Shown: piece after piece, positions 1-7,312 of the stretch | Layout of the letters: each line of letters starts with the position of its first letter | How positions within the stretch are numbered: position 1 is the stretch's first letter | Source: an uncultured Bacteroides sp. | GTDB lineage: Bacteria; Bacteroidota; Bacteroidia; Bacteroidales; Bacteroidaceae | Direction of reading: 5' to 3' | Length of the DNA stretch: 64,000 nt | Assembly: GCF_963678425.1 (NCBI RefSeq) | Contig: NZ_OY782855.1 | Coordinates: forward strand, 1,240,001-1,304,000 | Position numbers and translations under genes: made by a program | Notes under the pieces: generated by a model | Seen by the model: only the letters and a program-made list of their open reading frames with translations | Told to the model about the DNA's origin: nothing | Databases searched by the model: none

Positions 1-77
1 CCGGCAGTAAAAGTGTCCACTAATTCATAATCGAAAGTGGCGCGTTTATTTTTTATATTTACAGGAGCTTGTTTCAT
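1..77 (-). CDS. smpB: SsrA-binding protein SmpB, N-terminal part only
   Basis: Only the first 25 codons are in the window and the gene runs off the left edge. The peptide starts MKQAPVNIKNKRATFDYEL and continues to VDTFTAG, which matches the N-terminus of Bacteroides SmpB, the tmRNA-binding protein that loads SsrA RNA onto stalled ribosomes. The ATG lies 5 bp after the stop of the Yip1-like gene, so it is probably the third gene of the leftward nigD-yip1-smpB operon. The assignment is from recalled family sequence and the rest of the gene is not visible. Confidence 0.85.
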   Translation of the reverse strand, partial: MKQAPVNIKNKRATFDYELVDTFTA

Positions 78-81
78 ATAG

Positions 82-669
82 TTAGCTTAGCAGAACAGTC
101 AGTTTATTAAAAATGGTTTCAATAATGATGGGACAGAAAATAATTATTATGGAAGAGAAAATGGAAAACCAGGTACTTTTGTTTTCATTCATCTTCAGCA
201 AAATCCTCGCCCCTTCCCAAAGAAGATAGATTATGTAAAACTGAAAAATCAGTTTGAGTATGAGAAAAGCAGGAATCAGTACCACAATAATTTTCAAAAC
301 AAAAGGTACAGCCATTGCATATCCCACAAGCTGTTCAGCTTTCGGCATATCACAATCTACATGAAACATGCTGCGTGCCATTTTACTAACAGTCTTTGCT
401 GCAAGGAAATATCCGGCAAAGAAAGCAATAAAAACTGCACAACACCTAGTCATGGCTAACTGAAAAAGCTGGTTGGTGGTAAGGCCATCACTTGTGAAAT
501 TATAGATGAATACACTAGCGAAAACAGCCATTCCACATAAACCAATCATAGGATAAACAAAAGTAGCCAAGCCCTTTCGTTTATCCTCTTCTAAACTAAT
601 TTCCTCCCATGCCTTGGCAGGAGAGGAAATTAATAACATTACTTTTTTAAATAAATTCTTGTAATTCAA
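82..669 (-). CDS. Yip1 domain membrane protein
   Basis: This 195-residue protein has about five hydrophobic segments (near residues 35-55, 70-92, 115-140, 140-155 and 165-190). An amphipathic N-terminus contains LISSPAKAWEEI, the typical opening of bacterial Yip1/DUF1282 proteins. The family sits in the inner membrane and has no well-defined bacterial function. The start is 2 bp from the stop of the upstream NigD-like gene and the end is 4 bp from smpB, so the three are almost certainly co-transcribed and translationally coupled. The family call is confident; a role is not assigned. Confidence 0.8.
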   Translation of the reverse strand: MNYKNLFKKVMLLISSPAKAWEEISLEEDKRKGLATFVYPMIGLCGMAVFASVFIYNFTSDGLTTNQLFQLAMTRCCAVFIAFFAGYFLAAKTVSKMARSMFHVDCDMPKAEQLVGYAMAVPFVLKIIVVLIPAFLILKLIFQFYIIYLLWEGARILLKMNENKSTWFSIFSSIIIIFCPIIIETIFNKLTVLLS

Positions 670-671
670 TT

Positions 672-1364
672 CTAATATTCATATTTGCACCGCACGCTCT
701 TTTCTATTATTTGATCATAGGCACCCCTTGCAGAGACTTTTACCCAGATTGAGTCGTTTTTCGGTTGTATATCACTAATTATTTCAGGTACTTTAAAGCT
801 ATATAGTATCTGGCTTGCCTGGTAGCTAGGAGTAGCTCCTCCTTTTGAATAGTTAAGCTTTACATAAAGTGTATCGTTACTAACTTTTTGTTCGAACATA
901 TCAAAATTTACACTGCTTCCACTTGCATAAGGAAATGATAATGATACGGTTGCATAGTGATTTGCAACAAAAAAGCCATCTAAACTTGTTATTGCATAAT
1001 TTGCCAATGTATCCGGTTTCTGATTAAAATCCTTTGTCGGAATCACACTACTATAGGTGTTATTCACTTCTACTGTGTAAGCCGTTTTGTTATCTTGCAA
1101 CACTTCCCCTGCAGCCAGTTTATAGTATCCAAATATTCGGGTTGGATAAGTGCCATCTTTAAGTAATATGTCAGATGGATTAGTTACGGTTAAAGTAAGG
1201 CCGCCATCTGTTACAAGCAAAACGCCGCCTGCTGCCTGATAAACGGTTGCACATCCATAAAAATCATATGTTGATGACGAATTACTGTTTGTGTCAACAC
1301 AAGATGTAAAAAAAATACCCATTAGCATTGCAAGGGTAACAACAATCATTTTTAAATTTTTCAT
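672..1364 (-). CDS. NigD-like lipoprotein
   Basis: The 230-residue protein begins with a lipoprotein signal peptide whose lipobox is FFTSC (Cys22), followed by a Ser/Asn-rich linker. The remainder is beta-rich and fits the NigD-like family (N-terminal OB domain, C-terminal beta-sandwich) found in Bacteroides; the original NigD is linked to a bacteriocin locus in Prevotella. No bacteriocin genes are nearby, so an immunity role is not supported here. It is the first gene of the leftward operon with the Yip1-like gene and smpB. A TATATTTG -7 box lies about 35 bp upstream. Confidence 0.75.
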   Translation of the reverse strand: MKNLKMIVVTLAMLMGIFFTSCVDTNSNSSSTYDFYGCATVYQAAGGVLLVTDGGLTLTVTNPSDILLKDGTYPTRIFGYYKLAAGEVLQDNKTAYTVEVNNTYSSVIPTKDFNQKPDTLANYAITSLDGFFVANHYATVSLSFPYASGSSVNFDMFEQKVSNDTLYVKLNYSKGGATPSYQASQILYSFKVPEIISDIQPKNDSIWVKVSARGAYDQIIEKSVRCKYEY

Positions 1365-1400
1365 AATTCAAATTCTTAATAGTGTGTTTATTTTGATATA

Positions 1401-1408
1401 CAAATATA
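1401..1408 (-). promoter_or_regulatory. Promoter -7 box for the nigD-like operon
   Basis: The minus strand reads TATATTTG, matching the Bacteroidetes -7 consensus TAnnTTTG, about 37 bp before the NigD-like start. I see no good -33 TTG at the expected spacing. Confidence 0.5.
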
Positions 1409-1485
1409 TAAAATAAAGAGAGATGCACATCGTCCATTCTTTTTATTTTATATATAAATGCACTAAACACACAAATACTGCATTA

Positions 1486-1995
1486 CTACTGCTTTATTAT
1501 TGCAAATTCCTCCAAATGTTCATCTATATATTCAGCAATAATCGAGGTTATCTCCTCTTCTTTTTCAAGAAATTCCTCTTCAAGATCATCAAACGCTTCA
1601 TATTTCTCGTACATTGCCATAAAATCATCGTCATCTCTTTCCTTCTCCAGATCGTCCTTATTGACATCATATATTTTCTTAGCCTTATAAATCAGTTTGG
1701 AAAACTCTTCGGCACCGAATAAACGCATGGATTTAGCAAAAGGGTTATCAAAAATATATCCTCCGTATCCATTCTGGATAAGTTGCACAAAGCCACCTTC
1801 CATCACCTCTTCCCGAAAAAAATGATAAGCCAGCACTGCGTGTTGAGATCCATTAAGCAGATCCATTGTTTCTGCTTTTAATTCCCCGCCAATTACTTCC
1901 AGATATTTGTCGGTAAATACACTGATAAACTCATCCATTCCTAAAGGTGCAGTTTCCTTTAATACACTATCCGAAATTTCTATTGTTGTAGCCAT
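1486..1995 (-). CDS. DMP19 family protein (DUF4375)
   Basis: The 169-residue acidic cytoplasmic protein resembles the DMP19/DUF4375 family. The core around residues 50-105 includes SQHAVLAYHFFREEVMEGGF and NGYGGYIFDNPFA, typical of that family. The C-terminal third is rich in Asp/Glu (about residues 115-165) and probably helical. Neisserial DMP19 is a DNA-mimic protein that acts against a repressor, but that function has not been shown for Bacteroides homologues. The gene is monocistronic, with its own -33/-7 promoter upstream. Confidence 0.75.
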   Translation of the reverse strand: MATTIEISDSVLKETAPLGMDEFISVFTDKYLEVIGGELKAETMDLLNGSQHAVLAYHFFREEVMEGGFVQLIQNGYGGYIFDNPFAKSMRLFGAEEFSKLIYKAKKIYDVNKDDLEKERDDDDFMAMYEKYEAFDDLEEEFLEKEEEITSIIAEYIDEHLEEFAIIKQ

Positions 1996-2020
1996 CTGTC
2001 TTTATTTTAAAAAGAGGATT

Positions 2021-2052
2021 CAAAGATAGATATTATTGGTCAAATACTCCAA
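2021..2052 (-). promoter_or_regulatory. Promoter of the DMP19 gene
   Basis: The minus strand has TTG at 2050-2052 and TATCTTTG at 2021-2028 with a 21-nt spacer, which fits the Bacteroidetes -33/-7 promoter. The start codon is 26 bp downstream. Confidence 0.6.
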
Positions 2053-2432
2053 GAAAATAGATTAAAATATGTTTTTCATCTACATCCGGCATCTTTGAGC
2101 ATTATAAAGCAAGATTTCAGAAAAACGAAAATGCGCCACTTCCACCACTACTTTGTGCAAAAATTAACCTGTATGCATATACATCTTCTTGCATAAATTT
2201 TGTCACAAAACTTTTACATCAAAAACTGTAATACGAAAGTTAAAATCCTCCAGTCTTCCATTTCCAAAATAATCCGGGTAAAAGGAACAACCATCTTTAA
2301 GATAGTATTATAGCTTTCCCCTTCCCGGCCCTTTCCTTTGCTCTAAAGTTACTTAAATGCAATATTGACTTTACAAAAGAAAGAAAAATAAAACTATTTA
2401 ATTCATTTCTTAAAAAAGTAATGAACCATGCG

Positions 2433-2463
2433 TTGCAAAAAAAGAATAAAAGAACTAACTTTG
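2433..2463 (+). promoter_or_regulatory. Promoter of the NifU-like/GGGtGRT operon
   Basis: TTG at 2433-2435 and TAACTTTG at 2456-2463 are 20 nt apart, an excellent Bacteroidetes -33/-7 pair. It leaves a 5' leader of about 55 nt before the ATG at 2526. Confidence 0.7.
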
Positions 2464-2525
2464 CGTTCGATTTGAAAAAATCGGTAGTTACGAGTTTTTT
2501 ATTTAATACGTAAAAAAGAGCTAAT

Positions 2526-3227
2526 ATGACTTATTCACAGGAAGTAGAACACATGTGTGTTGTACAGAAAGGTCCTAATCACGGACCAGCTCCCATACCA
2601 GAAGAAGGAAAATGGGTAAAATCTAAAGAAATTGTAGACATCTCTGGTTTAACACACGGTATTGGCTGGTGTGCTCCACAACAAGGCGCATGTAAGTTGA
2701 CACTTAATGTAAAACAAGGTGTTATCCAGGAAGCGTTGATCGAAACAATCGGTTGTTCCGGTATGACTCACTCTGCAGCAATGGCAGCAGAAATCCTTCC
2801 GGGAAAAACAATCCTTGAAGCATTAAACACTGACCTTGTATGTGATGCAATCAACACAGCAATGCGTGAACTATTCCTTCAGATTGTTTATGGACGTACA
2901 CAGTCTGCTTTCTCTGAAGGTGGTTTGATTATTGGTGCAGGTCTTGAAGACTTGGGTAAAGGTCTCCGTAGCCAGGTAGGTACACTTTACGGTACTTTGG
3001 CAAAAGGTCCTCGTTACCTTGAACTAGCAGAAGGTTACATCAAAACTCTTGCTTTGGATGAAGACGATCAAATCTGTGGTTATGAATTCGTTCACATGGG
3101 TAAATTCATGGATGAGATTAAGAAGGGAACCGATGCTAATGAAGCTTTGAAGAAAGTAACCGGTACATACGGACGCTTCACAAAAGAAGCTGGTGCAGTT
3201 AAATTCATTGATCCACGTCACGCATAA
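2526..3227 (+). CDS. NifU/IscU-like iron-sulfur scaffold partner of GGGtGRT protein
   Basis: The 233-residue soluble protein resembles NifU/IscU scaffold domains. Conserved cysteines at 49, 56, 77 and 106 (the contexts GWCAPQQGACK, IGCSGMTHSA and LVCDAIN) could bind a cluster. It is followed after 19 bp by the GGGtGRT gene, an arrangement conserved in Bacteroides and many anaerobes. The function of the pair is not established; assembly or insertion of an Fe-S cluster is inference. Codon use is strongly biased (GGT, AAC, CGT), suggesting high expression. AAAGGAGG just before the downstream ATG is one of the few Shine-Dalgarno-like sites in the window. Confidence 0.75.
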   Translation: MTYSQEVEHMCVVQKGPNHGPAPIPEEGKWVKSKEIVDISGLTHGIGWCAPQQGACKLTLNVKQGVIQEALIETIGCSGMTHSAAMAAEILPGKTILEALNTDLVCDAINTAMRELFLQIVYGRTQSAFSEGGLIIGAGLEDLGKGLRSQVGTLYGTLAKGPRYLELAEGYIKTLALDEDDQICGYEFVHMGKFMDEIKKGTDANEALKKVTGTYGRFTKEAGAVKFIDPRHA

Positions 3228-3246
3228 ATAAAGGAGGAAATACAAT

Positions 3247-4248
3247 ATGGCATTATTTGAAAGTTATGAACGTCGTATCGACAAGATCAATGCAACGTTA
3301 AACGCTAACGGTATCAAAAACATCGAAGAAGCAAAAGCTATCTGCGACGCAGCTGGTATCGATCCATATAAAATGTGTGAAGAAACACAGCCAATCTGTT
3401 TTGAAAACGCTAAATGGGCTTACGTAGTAGGTGCAGCTATCGCTATCAAAAAAGGTTGTTCAAATGCAGCTGACGCTGCCGAAGCTATCGGTATCGGTCT
3501 GCAATCATTCTGTATTCCAGGTTCAGTAGCCGAAGACCGTAAGGTTGGTATCGGTCATGGTAACCTTGCTGCACGTTTGCTTCGTAACGAAACAAAATGT
3601 TTCGCATTCCTTGCAGGACACGAATCATTCGCAGCTGCTGAAGGTGCAATCAAAATTGCAGAAATGGCAAACAAAGTACGTAAAGAACGTCTTCGTGTTA
3701 TCTTGAACGGTCTTGGAAAAGATGCTGCTCAGATCATTTCACGTATCAACGGATTTACTTACGTTCAAACTGAATTCGATTACTATACAAGCGAATTGAA
3801 GGTTGTTATGGAAAAAGCATACTCAAACGGTCCTCGCGCAGCAGTTAAATGCTACGGTGCAGATGATGTTCGTGAAGGTGTTGCTATCATGCATAAAGAA
3901 GGAGTTGACGTATCTATTACAGGTAACTCTACAAACCCAACTCGTTTCCAACACCCAGTTGCAGGTACATACAAGAAAGAATGTATCGAACAAGGTAAGA
4001 GCTATTTCTCTGTAGCATCAGGTGGTGGTACAGGTCGTACTCTTCACCCAGATAACATGGCTGCTGGTCCTGCTTCTTATGGTATGACTGATACTATGGG
4101 ACGTATGCACTCAGACGCTCAGTTCGCTGGTTCTTCATCAGTTCCTGCTCACGTAGAAATGATGGGATTCTTAGGAATTGGTAACAACCCAATGGTAGGT
4201 GCTACTGTAGCAGTTGCTGTTGTTGTTTCTCAGGCTTTGACCAAGTAA
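3247..4248 (+). CDS. GGGtGRT protein
   Basis: The 333-residue protein carries the name-giving motif GGGTGRT at residues 259-265, so it belongs to the GGGtGRT family (Pfam PF14057), whose biochemical role is unknown. Cysteines at 33, 44, 51, 71, 89, 118, 202 and 246 are scattered, and the C-terminus is a Gly/Ala/Val-rich stretch. It is the second gene of a two-gene operon with the NifU-like protein and ends at a strong terminator. It has the same highly biased codon use as its partner, so the complex is probably abundant. Confidence 0.85.
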   Translation: MALFESYERRIDKINATLNANGIKNIEEAKAICDAAGIDPYKMCEETQPICFENAKWAYVVGAAIAIKKGCSNAADAAEAIGIGLQSFCIPGSVAEDRKVGIGHGNLAARLLRNETKCFAFLAGHESFAAAEGAIKIAEMANKVRKERLRVILNGLGKDAAQIISRINGFTYVQTEFDYYTSELKVVMEKAYSNGPRAAVKCYGADDVREGVAIMHKEGVDVSITGNSTNPTRFQHPVAGTYKKECIEQGKSYFSVASGGGTGRTLHPDNMAAGPASYGMTDTMGRMHSDAQFAGSSSVPAHVEMMGFLGIGNNPMVGATVAVAVVVSQALTK

Positions 4249-4274
4249 TTTAGGTTAATCAACTATATTAAAAT

Positions 4275-4304
4275 CCCCGTAGTCTGATGACTACGGGGGT
4301 TTCT
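4275..4304 (+). terminator. Rho-independent terminator of the GGGtGRT operon
   Basis: A perfect 10-bp stem (CCCCGTAGTC with GACTACGGGG), a 4-nt TGAT loop and a T-rich tail directly follow the GGGtGRT stop codon. Confidence 0.9.
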
Positions 4305-4343
4305 GTTTTTTATGCAGACTCATTAACAAAATTCATATTAATA

Positions 4344-4466
4344 ATGAAAAAATTTATTCTATTCTTTACACTGGCTGTAACAAGCCTCACCTCTTATGCC
4401 CAAAAGTTTGAAATTGCCGGAACATTTTATTATTTGCCCAAGCCTATTGCATTCTTAGCGAATTGA
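4344..4466 (+). pseudogene. Truncated exported-protein fragment (40 codons)
   Basis: The ORF encodes a clear signal peptide (MKKFILFFTLAVTSLTSYAQ, predicted cut at SYA-Q) and only about 20 further residues ending FLAN before TGA. Mature exported proteins are not this short, and the next gene converges on the break point. It is best read as the 5' remnant of a secreted-protein gene interrupted when the HEPN/AbiH segment arrived. An intact micropeptide is possible but less likely. Confidence 0.5.
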
Positions 4467-4483
4467 GATTTCTATTTATTATT

Positions 4484-5362
4484 TTATCCATTGGGGCATT
4501 CATTTAAATGGGCGTTGTTTACACAATTTCTATTTTTAATTATTACTTGAATTGCTTTATCTATTGTTGCTGAATACTTATTGCGTATATCGTTATCTAT
4601 TGTGCTTGCAAATTTATCAGATAATGAACATAAAATGCAACGAGTAAAAATAAAGGCGTTATATCGGCAAATCTCAATCTCTTCTAAAAAAATTTTTCTA
4701 CTTTTTTTTAATTTAAGTTCTACCCAAGAACCTCGAGCTATGATATCATCCCTACTAATATCTGACGGCCCTTTATCTGCATACATTGCTAAAACTACAT
4801 AAGGGCTTATATTTTTAAAAGCTTTATGTTCCATTTTACCCTCATGAGCCGATTTATTACGTCTTTTATCAATAAAAGAAAAGTCCTGATAATTCCTACT
4901 CAACAAATCAAACAAAAATGGATTATTTATCTCAGATTTTCTCTTTTTTATATTATCCCAATTACAAGCTTGTTTTTGTAAGTTCAATTTATATAAATGA
5001 TTGATTATCTTAAAATACAAATCCTTAAGTGTCGATATTTTATAGCAAAAAGCATCATAATGGTACAAAGAATAGTCTATAATACTAATTTGCTGTTTTT
5101 TATAATAATCCTTTCCATAAAAACGCTTCATAAAAATACAAGAATAATCAATAGAAGCAAGGCAATTATTTATATTTAAAAGAATATCAAATAGTTCTAA
5201 TACATACTTTTCATTATCAGAAAATAAATGATTATTATTCTTGTTTATATCATATCCTTCTCTTTTCTCTGCATCCATTATAATATCTAATGCAAGATGA
5301 TTACAGATTACAGATAATTCATTTCTTGAAATATCATCTAATGTTATTTGGGGCTTATTCAT
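4484..5362 (-). CDS. HEPN-domain protein, probable defence RNase
   Basis: The protein is mainly helical and Lys/Asn-rich, about 292 residues from the ATG chosen here. It contains RNKSAH near residues 168-173 (RRNKSAHEG), matching the HEPN RNase motif R-x4-6-H; it resembles the Cthe_2314-type HEPN group. HEPN proteins in defence and toxin systems commonly cleave RNA. A longer frame starts at 5404, but a TATCTTTG -7 box at 5382-5389 lies inside that extension, so the ATG at 5362 is preferred. It is divergent from the AbiH gene, 222 bp away, with lower GC than the neighbouring operon, consistent with acquired DNA. Confidence 0.6.
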   Translation of the reverse strand: MNKPQITLDDISRNELSVICNHLALDIIMDAEKREGYDINKNNNHLFSDNEKYVLELFDILLNINNCLASIDYSCIFMKRFYGKDYYKKQQISIIDYSLYHYDAFCYKISTLKDLYFKIINHLYKLNLQKQACNWDNIKKRKSEINNPFLFDLLSRNYQDFSFIDKRRNKSAHEGKMEHKAFKNISPYVVLAMYADKGPSDISRDDIIARGSWVELKLKKSRKIFLEEIEICRYNAFIFTRCILCSLSDKFASTIDNDIRNKYSATIDKAIQVIIKNRNCVNNAHLNECPNG

Positions 5363-5381
5363 TATGTTACTATATTTTACA

Positions 5382-5389
5382 CAAAGATA
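5382..5389 (-). promoter_or_regulatory. Promoter -7 box of the HEPN gene
   Basis: The minus strand reads TATCTTTG, matching TAnnTTTG. It sits 20 bp before the ATG at 5362 and inside the 5' extension of the longer frame, which decides the start. Confidence 0.55.
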
Positions 5390-5555
5390 TAATTTCCAAT
5401 TCATAATATTGGCTAATAAAGATAGTATTTAGTTGATACTTAATACCGGGCTAAATCATTGACAAATAAATTAAATCCACATTCAGAAATACATAAATTA
5501 TCAAATGCAGTTCAACTTTATCTGCATTTTAAGTACTCAGCTTCAACAAATTAGT

Positions 5556-5563
5556 TACTTTTG
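5556..5563 (+). promoter_or_regulatory. Promoter -7 box of the AbiH gene
   Basis: TACTTTTG matches TAnnTTTG. The alternative TTG start codon at 5561 lies inside this box, so translation must begin downstream, at the ATG at 5585. Confidence 0.6.
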
Positions 5564-5584
5564 CATAATATAATAAATAAAAAC

Positions 5585-6466
5585 ATGCATACAACATTTT
5601 TAATAGGAAATGGTTTTGACATAAAAATGGGGCTAAAAACCAAGTATAAAGACTTCTATAATTTCTACATCAATAAAAATGACAATTCTAGTCCCGTTAT
5701 AACAAATTTAAAAATAGAGCTACAAAAATATTTAAACGGTGATGATAGCAAGTGGGCTGATTTAGAGTTAGAGCTTGGCAAACACACAAAAAAGATAAAC
5801 ACATATACAGAGTTTAACACTGTTATAAGTGATCTTATAGAAAAATTATCCGAACATATCAGAAAAGAAGAAAACAATTTTACTATTGGAAATGAAGTAG
5901 AACCAAAACATCTGATTTACGACGATTTAACTCACTCAGAAGATTTTCTAAAACCGATAGATAAAGAAAAAATAAAAGATCACAAAATGAAATGGCAAAA
6001 CACCTCTCCTTGGGTAACTGATATTATTTCATTCAATTATACCACAACTTTTGAAAAATTAATTGAATATAACGAACAAGAATCTACTACTATAGGAAAA
6101 GCATTCGGAAACAATATTAACATTTCAAATATTAGTCACATACATGGACTAATAGATCGTACAATATTACTTGGAGTTAATGACGTATCACAAATCAATA
6201 ATGAAAGTTTTCATCAGAATATTGACATTTTAGAATTATTAGTAAAACCACAAACAAATGCAATGCTAAAACAAGGTATTGAGACTGAATGTAAAGCTAT
6301 GCTTAATAATTCTAACCTAATTTGCTTATTTGGACTATCAATTGGAGAAACAGACAAAATATGGTGGGAACACATTGGCAATCAGCTAAACAAAGATTGT
6401 AAAATAATTTACTTTGTAAAAGAGGAAGAAGATGTTGACGAACGGTATTTAGGGCAAATAGAATGA
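5585..6466 (+). CDS. AbiH family abortive-infection protein, interrupted near the C-terminus
   Basis: The N-terminus TTFLIGNGFDIKMGLKTKY followed by DFY is diagnostic of the bacteriophage abortive-infection AbiH family (Pfam PF14253). The mid-region has SFNYTTTFEKL and SHIHGL, and the later LFGLSIGETDKIWW is also family-like. AbiH systems are reported to stop phage growth; the mechanism is not established. A TGA at 6464-6466 stops the frame, but the same frame stays open for 38 more codons and ends with the usual AbiH-like C-terminus, so this looks like a nonsense mutation. Most of the protein would still be made. It is divergent from the HEPN gene. Confidence 0.8.
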   Translation: MHTTFLIGNGFDIKMGLKTKYKDFYNFYINKNDNSSPVITNLKIELQKYLNGDDSKWADLELELGKHTKKINTYTEFNTVISDLIEKLSEHIRKEENNFTIGNEVEPKHLIYDDLTHSEDFLKPIDKEKIKDHKMKWQNTSPWVTDIISFNYTTTFEKLIEYNEQESTTIGKAFGNNINISNISHIHGLIDRTILLGVNDVSQINNESFHQNIDILELLVKPQTNAMLKQGIETECKAMLNNSNLICLFGLSIGETDKIWWEHIGNQLNKDCKIIYFVKEEEDVDERYLGQIE

Positions 6467-6583
6467 AAATATACAAAATATTTATTAGAAAGGATGAATC
6501 TAAATCCAGATGAATATGAGAAATACAAAGATCAAATATTCATAGCTCACAATACTGAAATATTTGATATAGAACTAAATTAA
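6467..6583 (+). pseudogene. In-frame C-terminal continuation of AbiH after TGA
   Basis: Directly after the TGA, the same frame reads KYTKYLLERMNLNPDEYEKY, then KDQIFIAHNTEIFDIELN and TAA. That resembles the expected AbiH C-terminus (a hydrophobic strand followed by an N-T-x-x-F type ending). A single G-to-A change turning TGG into TGA would explain it. Sequencing error or readthrough cannot be excluded. Confidence 0.6.
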
Positions 6584-6780
6584 AAAATATAAAATTTGAT
6601 CATTTGCACCAATACAAAAAGGATATAACTATTTCATTATAAAATTGAATTGGTAACGACTAATAAATACCCATCCATTACCATTCATAGATTGAATTCA
6701 AGACCCCTATTGAATAAAATTATCTGTGAATAAATAAAATCCATTCTCCAATAAGTTAAATCCATTGGCAAATAACTACT

Positions 6781-6821
6781 CAAACTCCCGCCTGCTTTTT
6801 TCAAAAGCAGGCGGGAGTTTG
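6781..6821. repeat. Dispersed GC-rich palindromic repeat, copy 1
   Basis: Perfect 19-bp arms (CAAACTCCCGCCTGCTTTT and its complement) are separated by 3 nt. A related copy with the same flanking AATAACT...TCA lies at 21467-21501. The repeat is far more GC-rich than its surroundings. It could be a terminator or the end of a small mobile or REP-like element. Confidence 0.7.
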
Positions 6822-6872
6822 TTCAACATCCGGTTACGTTTCAAAAAAGACAGGCGGGATATTTTTACATTG

Positions 6873-6998
6873 TACTTTTGCACGATCTTACAGAAAAAGG
6901 TGATCTCCTATTCAAAAGAATTAGTGATAGGAGTGATTTTATCTTATCATATTAAAAAACAGACTTGAGGCTTTGGGTAAAGTCTCAAGTCTGTTTAA
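6873..6998 (+). ncRNA. Candidate small RNA (promoter to terminator)
   Basis: A TACTTTTG -7 box at 6873-6880 is followed by about 75 nt with an internal stem (CTCCTAT with ATAGGAG) and then a strong terminator hairpin at 6959-6994. No good ORF lies between. I see no -33 TTG at the expected distance. Transcription is not demonstrated. Confidence 0.3.
6959..6998 (+). terminator. Terminator hairpin
   Basis: Perfect 11-bp arms (ACAGACTTGAG with CTCAAGTCTGT) with a 14-nt loop are followed by a short T run. It ends transcription coming from the AbiH side or from the candidate small RNA. Confidence 0.7.
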
Positions 6999-7242
6999 TA
7001 GAAATGACCAGACATTTATATGTAGCATCTCAGAAGAAGTCAAGCACCTGTACCTCAAGGCATTGTTTTACGTTTTAGTATGAGTCGTTCTTTAACAATT
7101 ATTTTGATATAAAAATCCAGGCTGTTCATTAAATCTAATTCAGAGATTGTATATTTGTATGAATTCTATGCGGACAATCAGTATCAGTAATAATGGTACA
7201 TATATCTGTAATTTGTATTAAAGTCTATTGGATGATTCGGTT

Positions 7243-7250
7243 TAAATTTG
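7243..7250 (+). promoter_or_regulatory. Promoter -7 box of the alcohol dehydrogenase gene
   Basis: TAAATTTG matches the TAnnTTTG consensus 62 bp before the ATG. The -33 element is unclear. Confidence 0.45.
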
Positions 7251-7312
7251 CATCGTGAAAATTACATAATCTTATAACAACAATATAAACTTTAAAAAAA
7301 GGAGATCAGAGC

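Larger units (their letters stand above)
1996..2525. other. Intergenic region, 530 bp
   Basis: The region holds the promoter of the leftward DMP19 gene (2021-2052) at one end and that of the rightward NifU-like gene (2433-2463) at the other. I see no credible ORF, tRNA or strong hairpin between them. Confidence 0.6.
6584..7312. other. Intergenic region with hairpin repeat and candidate small RNA
   Basis: This 729-bp stretch has no convincing protein gene; a 67-codon frame at 6765 begins inside the hairpin repeat and is rejected. It contains a GC-rich palindromic repeat (6781-6821), a -7-like box (6873-6880), a terminator (6959-6998) and the promoter region of the alcohol dehydrogenase gene. 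Confidence 0.6.

Noticed and set aside
5458..6747. Similar short sequences (AAATAAATTAAATCC and AATAAATAAAATCC) on both sides of AbiH
   Set aside because: Low-complexity A/T sequence; the match is too weak to be called a target duplication or direct repeat of an insertion.
6765..6968. 67-codon frame with start ATG-like context
   Set aside because: It begins before the hairpin repeat, runs through it, has no family signature and ends in the terminator; it is most likely noncoding.
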